This document shows positions 53,995 to 64,000 of a stretch of DNA of 64,000 nucleotides, in pieces (the stretch's first letter is position 1; the number at the start of each line of letters is the position of its first letter). The DNA comes from Photobacterium sp. GJ3 (GTDB taxonomy: Bacteria > Pseudomonadota > Gammaproteobacteria > Enterobacterales > Vibrionaceae). Made by a program: the position numbers and the translations under genes. The notes under the pieces are model-generated. The model was given only the letters and a program-made list of their open reading frames with translations, was not told the DNA's origin and searched no databases. The DNA is taken from contig NZ_CP073578.1 in the NCBI RefSeq assembly GCF_018199995.1, forward strand, positions 62,001 to 126,000. The letters are read 5' to 3'.

Positions 53995-55074
53995 ATGAAA
54001 GCCGCGACCGCCTATATTGATCTTCAGGCCCTGCGCCATAATGTCAGTCTGCTCAGACAGCAGACGCCAGGCTGTAAGTTGCTCGCCATGGTCAAAGCCA
54101 ATGGCTATGGGCATGGTTTGGCGCAGGTGGCAGCGGGACTGCCGGATGTGGACGGATTCGGTGTTGCTCGTATTGAAGAAGCGCTGTCACTGCGGGCGGG
54201 CGGGGTGGTGAAGCCCATTTTGCTGATGGAAGGCTTTTACTGTCCAACCGATTTGCCGGTGCTGGTGACCAATAATATTCAAACCGTGGTCCACACGCTG
54301 GAACAACTGGAAGCGCTGGAACAGGCGACACTGGATACACCGGTGAAAGTCTGGCTGAAAATCGACAGCGGGATGCACCGTCTGGGTGTTCGGCCGGAAG
54401 AGTTTCAGCAGTTTGTCGAACGTTTACATGCCAGTCCGAATGTCGCGCAGCCGTTGCGTTATCTCAGCCATTTTGCCTGCGCCGATGAGCTGGACAGCCC
54501 GGTGACAGACACGCAGATCCAGTCTTTCCTGACTCTGACACAAGGCTGCCGCGGCGAGCGTTCGCTGGCAAACTCTGCCGGGATTCTGGCCTGGCCGGAC
54601 AGTCATCTCGACTGGATTCGTCCGGGCATCATCATGTATGGAATTTCTCCGTTTGCAGAAGAAAGCCACTCGGCGGCATCTTTCGGGATGACGCCTGTGA
54701 TGACGCTGACTTCCAGTGTGATTGCCGTGCGGACCCTGAAGCAGGGGGAATCCGTGGGGTATGGCTGCACCTGGGTGAGTGAGCGTGATACTAAAATTGG
54801 CGTGGTGGCGATTGGTTATGGCGATGGTTATCCGCGCACAGCACCTAACGGAACGCCTGTACTCATCAATGGCCGACTGGTGCCGATTGCCGGTCGGGTG
54901 TCGATGGATATGATGACGGTTGATCTGGGGCCGGATGCTCCGGATCAAGTCGGTGATGAAGCCATTCTCTGGGGACAGGGATTGCCTGCGGAAGTGGTGG
55001 CGGCCCACGTGGGCACCATTGCTTACGAGCTGGTGACCAAACTGACTTCCCGGGTTGCAATGGCTTATCGGTGA
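53995..55074 (+). CDS. alr: Alanine racemase (cytoplasmic, biosynthetic)
   Basis: PLP enzyme providing D-alanine for peptidoglycan. 359 residues, equal to the E. coli enzyme. PLP lysine K34 in [10 protein letters not shown]; second-base tyrosine region [16 protein letters not shown] and [10 protein letters not shown] are present. No signal peptide, unlike the Bsr racemase at 16031. Confidence 0.97.
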   Translation: MKAATAYIDLQALRHNVSLLRQQTPGCKLLAMVKANGYGHGLAQVAAGLPDVDGFGVARIEEALSLRAGGVVKPILLMEGFYCPTDLPVLVTNNIQTVVHTLEQLEALEQATLDTPVKVWLKIDSGMHRLGVRPEEFQQFVERLHASPNVAQPLRYLSHFACADELDSPVTDTQIQSFLTLTQGCRGERSLANSAGILAWPDSHLDWIRPGIIMYGISPFAEESHSAASFGMTPVMTLTSSVIAVRTLKQGESVGYGCTWVSERDTKIGVVAIGYGDGYPRTAPNGTPVLINGRLVPIAGRVSMDMMTVDLGPDAPDQVGDEAILWGQGLPAEVVAAHVGTIAYELVTKLTSRVAMAYR

Positions 55075-55085
55075 GGAGGCGTCGG

Positions 55086-56414
55086 ATGACAAGGAAGCAC
55101 ATCAAGCGTCAACCCGATCTCCAACCTCTGCAAGGTGTATTACGACAAGCCGCGGCGATTGCTGCGGCTTGTTTGTTTTCGGTGGGTATTCATGCTGCGG
55201 ATGATGGCGTCAAAGTGAATACAGGCCAATATGAAGCCGATGGTGAGCTGAGCTGGGCGAAGGATTATGCCGTGGTCCCGTTTGCTTTTTATACCGATAA
55301 TTTTGGCTTTGCGGTGGGCATGGCCGGTGTGGTGAAAGGGGCCTTTCAGCCGCAGGCATCTCTGTTTGGTGCTGGGGTCAAAGGCAGCAGCGGGACTTGG
55401 CTGACGTATTTCAGGGGAGATAACTTCCGCCTGAATGAACAGAGTCGCTGGTTGTTCGGGGCAGAAATCTACAATGCTGATTTTCAGGACACAGATTTCT
55501 ATCTCGGCGAGGCAGCCGGTAATGATTCCACCCGGCAAGATGCGCTCAACACAAATGCTCAGGATGCCCGCTATCGGTTATTCGCCCGATATATTTTTCC
55601 ACTCGGCTCTGCCACAAGTCATCCGTTAGCCGCACTGGCGCTCAAGCGGCCACTGACGGGCAGTACGCCTTGGGACAGCGGTATCACTTCTCTGGAATTC
55701 CGTCCTTTTTATCAAAGCCGCCGATTTGAAGATCGTCATGCGTTACCCCCCACTGAATTTTCAGAAACAGAGGAAGTCTGGGCGCTGGAAACACGGCTGG
55801 AGTGGGACAACCTCAATAATGAACATAATCCCAGCGAGGGCTCACACAGTTTGCTGACTGTGACGGCTGATCCCGGCAGTTCTGCGCGGGAAAGCTGGTG
55901 GCAGTGGGAGCTGAGTCAGAGCTGGTTCTGGGATATGGGACCCGCCGGTGACTGGTTCGATCAGCAAGTCATTGCGTTCAATGCCTATCTGTCGGATGTG
56001 CCCAGCTGGAATGACAGCGAACAGGCTCAGGGGGAAACGCGCTATCACCGGCCGCCGGAGTTTGCCCGGGCGAGTCTGGGAGGATTGTTTCGCTTGCGCA
56101 GCTATCCGGGCGGCCGCTTCAGCGACCGTAGTGCACTGAGCTACAGCCTGGAATATCGTGTCATGCCGGAGTGGCAACCCTTGAGTGGCTGGCCAGTGTT
56201 CGAATGGTATGACGTGCCCTGGTGGCAGTGGGTCGTTTTCGGAGATTTGGGCCGGGTGGCGGGTGAGTTCGATCTGAAGACTCTGAATCAGGAGATGCGC
56301 TGGAGTACGGGGGGCGCGGTACGGTTTCAGGTGGAAGGGATCGTGGTGCGCGCAGAAATGGCCTGGGGAGAAGAAGAAAGCAGTTTTAACGTCATGGTGA
56401 ATCAGCCGTTCTGA
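55086..56414 (+). CDS. Omp85/BamA-type outer-membrane barrel without POTRA domains
   Basis: 442 residues: basic N-terminus, hydrophobic signal segment (about 22-42), and a barrel region resembling the bacterial surface antigen family. The Omp85 motif is visible as LRSYPGGRFSDR (compare the LRGY and GRF elements), and the protein ends NQPF with a terminal phenylalanine. There is no room for POTRA domains between the signal and the barrel. ATG at 55086 with GAGGAGG seven bases upstream; 11 bases after the alr stop, so the pair may be cotranscribed. Role unknown. Confidence 0.8.
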   Translation: MTRKHIKRQPDLQPLQGVLRQAAAIAAACLFSVGIHAADDGVKVNTGQYEADGELSWAKDYAVVPFAFYTDNFGFAVGMAGVVKGAFQPQASLFGAGVKGSSGTWLTYFRGDNFRLNEQSRWLFGAEIYNADFQDTDFYLGEAAGNDSTRQDALNTNAQDARYRLFARYIFPLGSATSHPLAALALKRPLTGSTPWDSGITSLEFRPFYQSRRFEDRHALPPTEFSETEEVWALETRLEWDNLNNEHNPSEGSHSLLTVTADPGSSARESWWQWELSQSWFWDMGPAGDWFDQQVIAFNAYLSDVPSWNDSEQAQGETRYHRPPEFARASLGGLFRLRSYPGGRFSDRSALSYSLEYRVMPEWQPLSGWPVFEWYDVPWWQWVVFGDLGRVAGEFDLKTLNQEMRWSTGGAVRFQVEGIVVRAEMAWGEEESSFNVMVNQPF

Positions 56415-56472
56415 AGGCGGTGCTTCAGTAAACTCGGTCATGTTCGTCCTCTTTGTGAAGAGACAGCCCTAA

Positions 56473-56551
56473 CCCTCCCCTTGCCAAGGGGAGGGAAAAC
56501 GGAAGACTTGCAGCAAACTCAATCAGTCCCTCCCCCTTTTCAAGGGGGAGG
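56473..56551. repeat. Two related GC-rich hairpins
   Basis: CCCTCCCCTT-GCC-AAGGGGAGGG (56473-56495) and CCTCCCCCTT-TTC-AAGGGGGAGG (56529-56551): two 10-bp stems with 3-base loops of similar sequence, 33 bases apart, between convergent genes. They look like REP-type or terminator elements that may recur elsewhere in the genome. Confidence 0.7.
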
Positions 56552-56574
56552 CTAGGCGGGAGTATTCATCCAAA

Positions 56575-58041
56575 TCAGAAGCCGCGCAGTTGGATCCGGC
56601 GCAGGAATTCGGTCATGACGCGGTCGTAGAGCAGATCACCCAGGAAGGCGTCTTCCACGCGGTGGTCAATACTCGGGTTGTCATTGATCTCAATCACCAC
56701 CACCTGGCCATTCACTTCTTTCAGATCGACGCCGTACAGGCCGGAACCTATCTGGTTGGCGGCTTTGAGCGCCACATCAATCACGTTCTTCGGCACTTGT
56801 TTCAGATCCAGCGTTTCAAAGCCGCCGGAGCTGACCCGGCCGCTGTTGTGGTGCTGGTAAATCTGCCAGTGGCCGCGGCTCATGAAATACTTACAGGCAA
56901 ACAGTGGCTGACGGTTGATCACCCCAATCCGCCAGTCGAAATCGGTCGGCAGAAATTCCTGCGCCAGAATCAGCGTACTGCGGGCAAAGAGTGTATCCAT
57001 TTGCGTCAGCAGTTCGTCGCGGTTTTTCACCTTGACCACGCCCACCGAGAAGGCACCATCCGGCACTTTCAGCACCATCGGGTAGCCGATTTCGTTCTCG
57101 GCCTGATCCAGCCAGCCGGGGTCGAAACTTTTCAGCACCGCACTTTTCGGGGTCGGCACCTTATGTAAACGTAGCAGCTCGGTCAGGAACACCTTGTTGG
57201 TGCACTTCATGATGGATTCCGGATCATCCATCACCACCAGTCCCAGCTTCTCGGCTGTTTTCGCGAACCGGTAGGTGAAATTACCGATGTTGGTGGTGGC
57301 GCGGATAAACAGACCGTCAAATTCACCCAGCCGTGACAAATCATCCGGCGTGATGGTTTGCAGGCGCATGCCCAGCCGCTTGGCTGCTTTTTTGAAGTTG
57401 CTCAGTGCCGTGCTGTCGGATGGAGGCATCTTCTCGTTCGGATCAATCAGCAGCGCCAGATCATAACGGGCATTTTTGTTTGGTTTTGGCGATCGCCAGA
57501 CCTTGTTCGAAAAGCGCTCCAGGGCCTCTGCAAACAAATCCTGTTCCGGATCAGTCAGATCCTGAAAAGGATAGGGAGTGATCTGATCCACCTGCCAGTG
57601 GGCGTCTGAACGGCGAATGGTGACTTTAATGACAGGCACCATGAAATGTTCGAACAGGCGGCGGGCTATTTTCTCAAAGCCCGGCACCTTGGACTGACCA
57701 AAATAAATTTTTTCTTCTAACTGTTCTCCCGGTGACAGCAACTGACTGGCAAATGCCTTTTCCAGTTGGTCTGATGGTACCGACAACAAAAAAGGCTGAG
57801 ACAAATCATTGATTGTCATCACCCTTGGAATCACCCGGTGTCCGCGCGCTTCCGCCATCAGCGAGCAGTAATAGCCGCTGCTCATGTAGCCGTAGTCACG
57901 ACACAGATTGATAACCTGAGTGGTTTTGTTTTCACAAAAAGCACCCTGCTGTAAATATGTGTCTACAGTGACAACCCTGTCGGAGGGAAAGTACTGCCGC
58001 CAGTCACTGTCGTTGTCGGTAATAATGAGGACTTTAGTCAT
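56575..58041 (-). CDS. RLAN-domain ATP-grasp ligase (RimK-like)
   Basis: 488 residues. The first about 160 residues match the RimK-like ATP-grasp N-terminal (RLAN) domain: RDYGYMSSGYYCSLMAEARG and PRVMTINDL. The rest is an ATP-grasp fold with KCTNKVFLTELL, VLKVPDGAFSVGVVKV, WRIGVINRQPLF and the metal site VIEINDNPSIDHRVED. It should form an amide bond between a carboxylate and an amino group, using ATP; substrate unknown. ATG at 58041 has AGGTG upstream; GTG at 58053 is an alternative with AAGG upstream. Divergent from the GNAT-C39 gene with only 75 bases between. Confidence 0.88.
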   Translation of the reverse strand: MTKVLIITDNDSDWRQYFPSDRVVTVDTYLQQGAFCENKTTQVINLCRDYGYMSSGYYCSLMAEARGHRVIPRVMTINDLSQPFLLSVPSDQLEKAFASQLLSPGEQLEEKIYFGQSKVPGFEKIARRLFEHFMVPVIKVTIRRSDAHWQVDQITPYPFQDLTDPEQDLFAEALERFSNKVWRSPKPNKNARYDLALLIDPNEKMPPSDSTALSNFKKAAKRLGMRLQTITPDDLSRLGEFDGLFIRATTNIGNFTYRFAKTAEKLGLVVMDDPESIMKCTNKVFLTELLRLHKVPTPKSAVLKSFDPGWLDQAENEIGYPMVLKVPDGAFSVGVVKVKNRDELLTQMDTLFARSTLILAQEFLPTDFDWRIGVINRQPLFACKYFMSRGHWQIYQHHNSGRVSSGGFETLDLKQVPKNVIDVALKAANQIGSGLYGVDLKEVNGQVVVIEINDNPSIDHRVEDAFLGDLLYDRVMTEFLRRIQLRGF

Positions 58042-58116
58042 CTTATTGTTCACCTATAGCCTTACGGCTAATTTTGGGATTAAATCGAACCAGTCCACTC
58101 AAGCGTGAATCAGTCC

Positions 58117-59202
58117 ATGATAGTCCGAATTGCACAGCTTTATGATCTAGCCAGTTTAAATACTCTTGAGGCTCAGCTGTTTGACGGTGATCGAATTTCG
58201 CCCCGTCAGATGCGGCGGTTTATTGTATCGCCTCAGAGTGTGTTGTTTGTCGCGGAAGATGAAGGCCGCATTGCTGGTTACGGGCTGGTGTTGTTTCACC
58301 GCGGTACCCAGTTGGCACGGTTGTATTCCCTCGCCGTCGATCCCGTTTACCGAGGCAGGCACATTGCCCAGCAGTTGCTTTCTGCATGTGAAGCGGCGGC
58401 ATTGGCAAACGGTTTCAATACATTAAGGCTGGAAGTGCGGAATGACAATGTCGCTGCGCGAAATCTCTATGAAAAATGCGGATATAAACCATTAAAAGTT
58501 TTAATCCATTATTACGACGATCTGGCGGATGGACTCCGGATGCAAAAGCGTCTGAGCCCGATAGAAGCCAAGCATTTGTTGCCGTTGCCTTTGTATGTTC
58601 AGACCACCCCATTTACCTGCGGACCCGCGTGTCTGATGATGAGTCTGGCGTATGTGGATCCGCAGGTGCAGCCCAGCCGTCAGTTAGAGATGCAACTGTG
58701 GCGGGAAGCCACCACCATTTTTATGGCATCCGGCCATGGCGGGTGCAGCGGTCACGGTCTGGCACTGGCGGCATCTCGCCGGGGGTGTAAGGTTGAGCTC
58801 TGGACTCAGTCGTTATCCACGCCTTTTATTGACAGTGTGCGGGATCCGAAAAAGAAAGACATTATTGAATTGGTGCATCAGGATTTCTGTCAGCAGCTGG
58901 ATGCGGCCAGCATTCCTGTGGTGGATGCGATGCCGACGGTCGAACAGGTTGAAAATTGGCTCAAGCAGGGATATTGCCTGCTGATGCTGATCAGCACTTA
59001 TCGGTTTAATGGCAGCAAAGAGCCGCACTGGATTGTGCTGAGCGGGGTCAGTGAGCAGTTCTTTTTCTTTCATGACCCTTATGCGGAAGATGAAACAGAT
59101 ATCGGCCACCGGGCTCATATTCCGCTCAACAAGGCTGGGTTGAGTCAGGTACTGGGTTTCGGCCGTCAGAAACACACGGCGTGTGTGGTGATTCATCCCT
59201 GA
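58117..59202 (+). CDS. GNAT acetyltransferase fused to a C39-like cysteine peptidase
   Basis: 361 residues. Residues about 1-140 form a GNAT domain with the acetyl-CoA loop YRGRHIAQQLL and RLEVRNDNVAARNLYEKCGY, as in RimI. Residues about 155-361 form a papain/C39-like domain: catalytic Cys about 168 in TTPFTCGPACLMM, His in HWIVLSGV, and a following Asp in FFHDPYAE. No signal peptide or membrane segment. Both active sites look intact. ATG at 58117; a GTG four codons earlier is possible. The pairing with the divergent RLAN ligase suggests a shared peptide-modification task. Confidence 0.88.
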   Translation: MIVRIAQLYDLASLNTLEAQLFDGDRISPRQMRRFIVSPQSVLFVAEDEGRIAGYGLVLFHRGTQLARLYSLAVDPVYRGRHIAQQLLSACEAAALANGFNTLRLEVRNDNVAARNLYEKCGYKPLKVLIHYYDDLADGLRMQKRLSPIEAKHLLPLPLYVQTTPFTCGPACLMMSLAYVDPQVQPSRQLEMQLWREATTIFMASGHGGCSGHGLALAASRRGCKVELWTQSLSTPFIDSVRDPKKKDIIELVHQDFCQQLDAASIPVVDAMPTVEQVENWLKQGYCLLMLISTYRFNGSKEPHWIVLSGVSEQFFFFHDPYAEDETDIGHRAHIPLNKAGLSQVLGFGRQKHTACVVIHP

Positions 59203-59227
59203 ACTTCAGCGATGCAGAATTCGGGTG

Positions 59228-59259
59228 ACAGAAAAAGCCGCAGCTGCGGCTTTTTCTGT
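59228..59259. terminator. Bidirectional palindromic terminator
   Basis: ACAGAAAAAGCCGCAG followed directly by CTGCGGCTTTTTCTGT: a perfect 32-bp palindrome with A- and T-runs on each side, between the GNAT-C39 gene and the convergent FMN reductase. Confidence 0.85.
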
Positions 59260-59326
59260 GCCTGATTTGCTGTTTCCACCAGAGCAGGATGGGGATGTGT
59301 CGTCAGATGGTGTGACTCTTTCCTTC

Positions 59327-59923
59327 TCACATCCCGAATGGGAATTGTTGCATATCTTCCTGTAGTGTTGCGCGGACCGGTCCCAGCGCTTTCGCGTAGG
59401 CTAACAGCGATTTGACGGTATACCGTGCCCGGCTGTCGAACTGTTCGTCACTGACTGCTTTGTCGGACACCAGAAGGCTTTCGCAGTGACGGAAAATCAA
59501 ATGATCCGGGATAAAGCAAGCGTGATTGTTTTTACTGCCGGTCATCCGCAGTTCACTGATCGGATAAACGCCGTTCACGCTTGCGGAAACACTGGCGAGC
59601 AGTACAGGTTTATGGCCCAACTCTTCCGAAGTACACAGCATCAGGAAGTTCTTGAGGGCTGGCGTCACCATGCCATGCCATTCAGGCGTGATTAGCACAA
59701 TAGCATCAGACTGTTTCAGCGCTGCTGCGAGGGTTCTCCAGTCATGCCATTCTTCACTGGCATTCCAGACGCCCTCATTCCACATCGGAAAATCAAGTGT
59801 ACTCAAATCCATGATGTTCGCGTCCTGGAAGCCTTCTTGACAAGCCAGATGCTGTAAATAGGTTGCGGCTTTCAGGCTGTATGAGTTCTTGCGGTGACTT
59901 CCTGAAATAATGCTGAGTTTCAT
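59327..59923 (-). CDS. NADPH-dependent FMN reductase family protein
   Basis: 198 residues with a flavodoxin-like fold: FMN phosphate loop SGSHRKNSYS at the N-terminus and TPEWHGMVTPALKNFLML. It may reduce quinones, azo compounds or other electrophiles. ATG at 59923 has AAGGAA upstream. Divergent from a MarR regulator across an operator-like palindrome cluster, so it is the likely target of that regulator. Confidence 0.88.
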   Translation of the reverse strand: MKLSIISGSHRKNSYSLKAATYLQHLACQEGFQDANIMDLSTLDFPMWNEGVWNASEEWHDWRTLAAALKQSDAIVLITPEWHGMVTPALKNFLMLCTSEELGHKPVLLASVSASVNGVYPISELRMTGSKNNHACFIPDHLIFRHCESLLVSDKAVSDEQFDSRARYTVKSLLAYAKALGPVRATLQEDMQQFPFGM

Positions 59924-60040
59924 CGTTTTTTCCTTATGGCAGTGCGGTTGTTGTCGGCGTCGTGTGAGCGGCACAGACGCTTATTCGGGCGCTTGTGACC
60001 GGCCAAATTGGTGCTAGAATGTCTATTGCTTTCCAGTAAG

Positions 60041-60113
60041 TATCTTTTTGGAAAGGTATGTTCAAAAGATACGCGAGGAATATCTTTTATTCAAGTATCT
60101 TTTTGAAAAGATA
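60041..60113. promoter_or_regulatory. Palindrome cluster, likely MarR operators
   Basis: TATCTTTT-TG-AAAAGATA at 60096-60113 is a perfect 8-bp inverted repeat, 15 bases before the marR start. A second site, TATCTTTT-TG-GAAAGGTA at 60041-60058, has two mismatches. Between them are a reversed half-site AAAAGATA (60064-60071) and a half-site TATCTTTT (60081-60088). The cluster covers the divergent promoters, which suggests autoregulation plus repression of the FMN reductase. Confidence 0.75.
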
Positions 60114-60128
60114 AATTAAGGAGTCACA

Positions 60129-60614
60129 ATGAAAAATGATCATGTAGACCGAGTGCTGCTGCAGTGGCAGGATCAGCGGCCGGATCTCGACTGCTCACCA
60201 ATGGGGGTGATTGGCCGACTCAGCCGTATGAGCCGAATCGTCGACAAGGAAATGAATCGAGTCTTTCAAAACAACGGATTAAGTTCGGTTGAGTTCGATA
60301 TCTTAGCCACGCTGAGGCGTTTCAATGAACCGATGACACCCACCGAGCTTTATCAGACACTGATGTTGTCATCCGGCGCAATGAGTACGCGCATTGAGCA
60401 GTTGGTCAAACGGGAGCTGATTGAACGGATTGCCAGCCCGGAAGACAGAAGAAGCTGCCGTGTGGTCCTGACCAGAGAGGGCAGGGCACTGATTGATCAG
60501 GCGCTTGAGGCGCATGTGATCAACGAAAAAGCCATTCTCGATCCACTGACAGATGAGCAGCGCGAGCATTTCGCCAGCCTGCTCAGAGTCTGGCTAATGG
60601 CCAACGAGTCTTAA
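60129..60614 (+). CDS. MarR family transcriptional regulator
   Basis: 161 residues: dimerisation helices at both ends and a winged helix-turn-helix (about 55-125) with TPTELYQTLMLSSGAMSTRIEQ region and the wing SPEDRRSCRVVLT. The D-R-R-S wing is the family hallmark. TAAGGAG lies seven bases before ATG. No cysteine pair clearly suggests a redox switch; one Cys is in the N-terminal LDCSP. Confidence 0.93.
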   Translation: MKNDHVDRVLLQWQDQRPDLDCSPMGVIGRLSRMSRIVDKEMNRVFQNNGLSSVEFDILATLRRFNEPMTPTELYQTLMLSSGAMSTRIEQLVKRELIERIASPEDRRSCRVVLTREGRALIDQALEAHVINEKAILDPLTDEQREHFASLLRVWLMANES

Positions 60615-62675
<2,061 letters not shown>

Positions 62676-62697
62676 TCGGACTGGACTGCTGAATGAC

Positions 62698-62724
62698 AAA
62701 ACGCCGCTGCTTGCGGCGTTTTTC
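62698..62724 (+). terminator. pgi terminator
   Basis: AAAACGCCGC, loop TGCTT, GCGGCGTTTT then T/C, 22 bases after the stop. Confidence 0.88.
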
Positions 62725-62746
62725 ATAGATTGCGCATGCCTTTCGG

Positions 62747-62956
62747 TTAAGACAGGGCGACCACTTCACTGGCCTGTGGACCTTTCTGGCCATCAGTAAC
62801 GATAAACTCTACGCTTTGGCCTTCTTTCAGGGTACGACGACCTTGTGCCTGAATTGCACTGAAGTGAACAAAAACGTCTTTACCATCAGTACCAGAGATA
62901 AAGCCAAAACCCTTTTCATCGTTGAACCATTTGACGGTTCCTGTCAGTTTGCTCAT
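62747..62956 (-). CDS. Cold-shock family RNA chaperone (CspE/CspD-like OB fold)
   Basis: 69 residues forming one cold-shock domain: [16 protein letters not shown] with RNP1 (KGFGFI, 15-20) and RNP2 (DVFVHF, 27-32). Binds single-stranded RNA or DNA. The closest E. coli types are CspE/CspC. A long upstream gap to cheX (about 290 bases) may contain a structured 5' leader, but I could not confirm a cold-box motif. Confidence 0.96.
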   Translation of the reverse strand: MSKLTGTVKWFNDEKGFGFISGTDGKDVFVHFSAIQAQGRRTLKEGQSVEFIVTDGQKGPQASEVVALS

Positions 62957-63250
62957 TTGAAGATTTTTCCTTTGTAATCTTATTTCCTTGCGTTACCCGA
63001 AGGCAGGCAACACGAATGCTATTGATAGGTATCATGGTATGCAAGTTGATGCCTCAGCAGCATTTCCAGTCTAGATCGTAACCGAATCCGGGGGCAATCC
63101 TTTCTGAAGGAAATATGCAAAAAGATGAGAAGGGCGCTGTAAACTCAGTTATTTTTATCTTGCGCGAACTGGGGACAACAGGGAAGCGGAGGGAGCTGAG
63201 CGGTCAGGCCAGTATACACTGGCCCGAAAAACGAACGGTTTGAAAGGGAC

Positions 63251-63715
63251 TTAGCGGTCAAAGCTGATTTCGATGAAGGCTTTGCCATACTCAGATTCAA
63301 ACGGCATGATGATGATCGCACCTTCACTTTTGTGGGTGATGGTATGACCGCGACCAGACACGACGGCAGGCGTAGCCATTTCAAAGTCATAGCCTTTTTC
63401 AGACAAAATGCGCTTGGCACCGCCTGTCACCATATTGGTGATTTCACCGACCATATCGGTCACTTCATCATTAATGCCATTCGGGCGTTCGCCCAGCATT
63501 CGCTGCATAATTTCCAGTGCCAACCCTTCATCGAAGGTGATGGACATCGAACCTCGTGTTTGCGGGCCGATCATACCGATCAGGCCGGAGACATCACCAC
63601 GGGCGATTTCATCTTTTTTCAGCAGAGGTTTTTGCGGGGCCAGCTCCATTGACGCCATGGTCTTGAGCACATTCAGCAGAGAGGCCAGAAACGGGTTTAC
63701 AAATTCTGCTCGCAT
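63251..63715 (-). CDS. cheX: CheX family chemotaxis phosphatase
   Basis: 154 residues of the CheC/CheX/FliY class that dephosphorylates CheY-type response regulators. The phosphatase motif E-x2-N is present at E91-ITN94 in DMVGEITNMVTGGAK. One motif only, as in CheX. Cytoplasmic. It is upstream of the cold-shock gene and downstream of zur on the same strand. It fits with the two chemoreceptors and motX in this window, though not in the same operon. Confidence 0.88.
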   Translation of the reverse strand: MRAEFVNPFLASLLNVLKTMASMELAPQKPLLKKDEIARGDVSGLIGMIGPQTRGSMSITFDEGLALEIMQRMLGERPNGINDEVTDMVGEITNMVTGGAKRILSEKGYDFEMATPAVVSGRGHTITHKSEGAIIIMPFESEYGKAFIEISFDR

Positions 63716-63751
63716 AGGATCTGGGTTGCCTTGTTGTTGAACGGAAACGGA

Positions 63752-64000
63752 CTACTTCTTACGCTGGCATGCCTGGCACACACCGTGACTTTCCACCACA
63801 TGGTGCGCAATCTGAAAGCCTTGTTGTTGTGCCTTTATTTTTAGCATTTTTGCCAGCTCGTCGTCGTGACATTCCTCCACATGACTGCATTCATCACAAA
63901 TCAACAGTTGTGAGCAATGGTCGGCATGTTCAGGTAAATGGCACGCAATATAGCTGTTTGTGGACTCTACTTTATGAACAAACCCCTGAGCGAGCAGGAA
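63752..64000 (-). CDS. zur: Zinc uptake regulator Zur (5' part beyond window)
   Basis: The last 82 residues of a Fur-family repressor. Visible are LLICDECSHVEECHDD with a CxxC pair, EL-KMLKIKAQQQGF, and HHVVESHGVCQACQRKK with the second CxxC pair that holds the structural zinc. The GF-I-HHVVESHG-C--C pattern is typical of Zur rather than Fur. The N-terminal DNA-binding part is outside the window. TAG at 63752-63754. Confidence 0.9.
   Translation of the reverse strand, partial: FLLAQGFVHKVESTNSYIACHLPEHADHCSQLLICDECSHVEECHDDELAKMLKIKAQQQGFQIAHHVVESHGVCQACQRKK

Overview
The window is a chromosomal segment from a gammaproteobacterium, most likely the Vibrionaceae (a Photobacterium- or Grimontia-like genome of intermediate GC). 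The reasons are the gene orders purA-motX-rnr-rlmB-rpsF-priB-rpsR-rplI, queG-nnr-tsaE-amiB-mutL-miaA-hfq-hflX-hflK-hflC, and dsbD-dcuA-fxsA-groESL, plus a periplasmic broad-specificity racemase behind a chemoreceptor, MotX, and a cheX gene near zur. Genus is inference. I see no prophage, insertion sequence, integron or CRISPR array.

Layout. 1-8.5 kb: end of a NarL-type response regulator, dsbD, dcuA, fxsA, a MATE exporter, groES-groEL. 8.5-10.4 kb: an AT-rich accessory patch with a DUF805 membrane protein and a secreted protein of three cysteine-pair repeats. 10.4-14.3 kb: a DsbA-like oxidoreductase, wrbA, a LysR regulator and modF. 14.3-14.9 kb: a non-coding stretch with a 24-bp element recurring every ~208 bp. 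14.9-19 kb: rimK, the bsr racemase and its chemoreceptor. 19-28.6 kb: epmB/efp/epmA (elongation factor P and its modification), an EamA exporter, a second chemoreceptor, an SLC13 carboxylate transporter, psd, rsgA. 28.7-31.9 kb: orn, a tRNA array (4 tRNA-fMet, 4 fMet-derived pseudo-tRNAs, 7 intact and 1 broken tRNA-Gly), then a 750-bp gap with DnaA boxes. 31.9-44 kb: queG and the nnr-to-hflC cluster. 44-55 kb: purA, motX, rnr, rlmB, the S6/PriB/S18/L9 operon, a DUF481 outer-membrane protein, dnaB, alr. 55-64 kb: an Omp85-type barrel, a divergent RLAN/ATP-grasp ligase and GNAT-C39 protease pair, an FMN reductase/MarR pair with a clear palindromic operator, pgi, a cold-shock protein, cheX and the end of zur.

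Most genes are core housekeeping: chaperonin, translation factor modification, tRNA maturation (queG, tsaE, miaA, rlmB), ribosome assembly (rsgA), RNA decay (orn, rnr, hfq), mismatch repair, replication (dnaB, priB) and envelope work (amiB, psd, dsbD). The parts most worth a second look are: the DnaA-box and GATC-rich gap between the tRNA-Gly array and queG, which sits where Escherichia coli carries datA; the conserved pseudo-tRNAs; the ~208-bp repeats; the RLAN ligase/GNAT-protease pair; the chemoreceptor-racemase operon; and ModF with a lost first P-loop.
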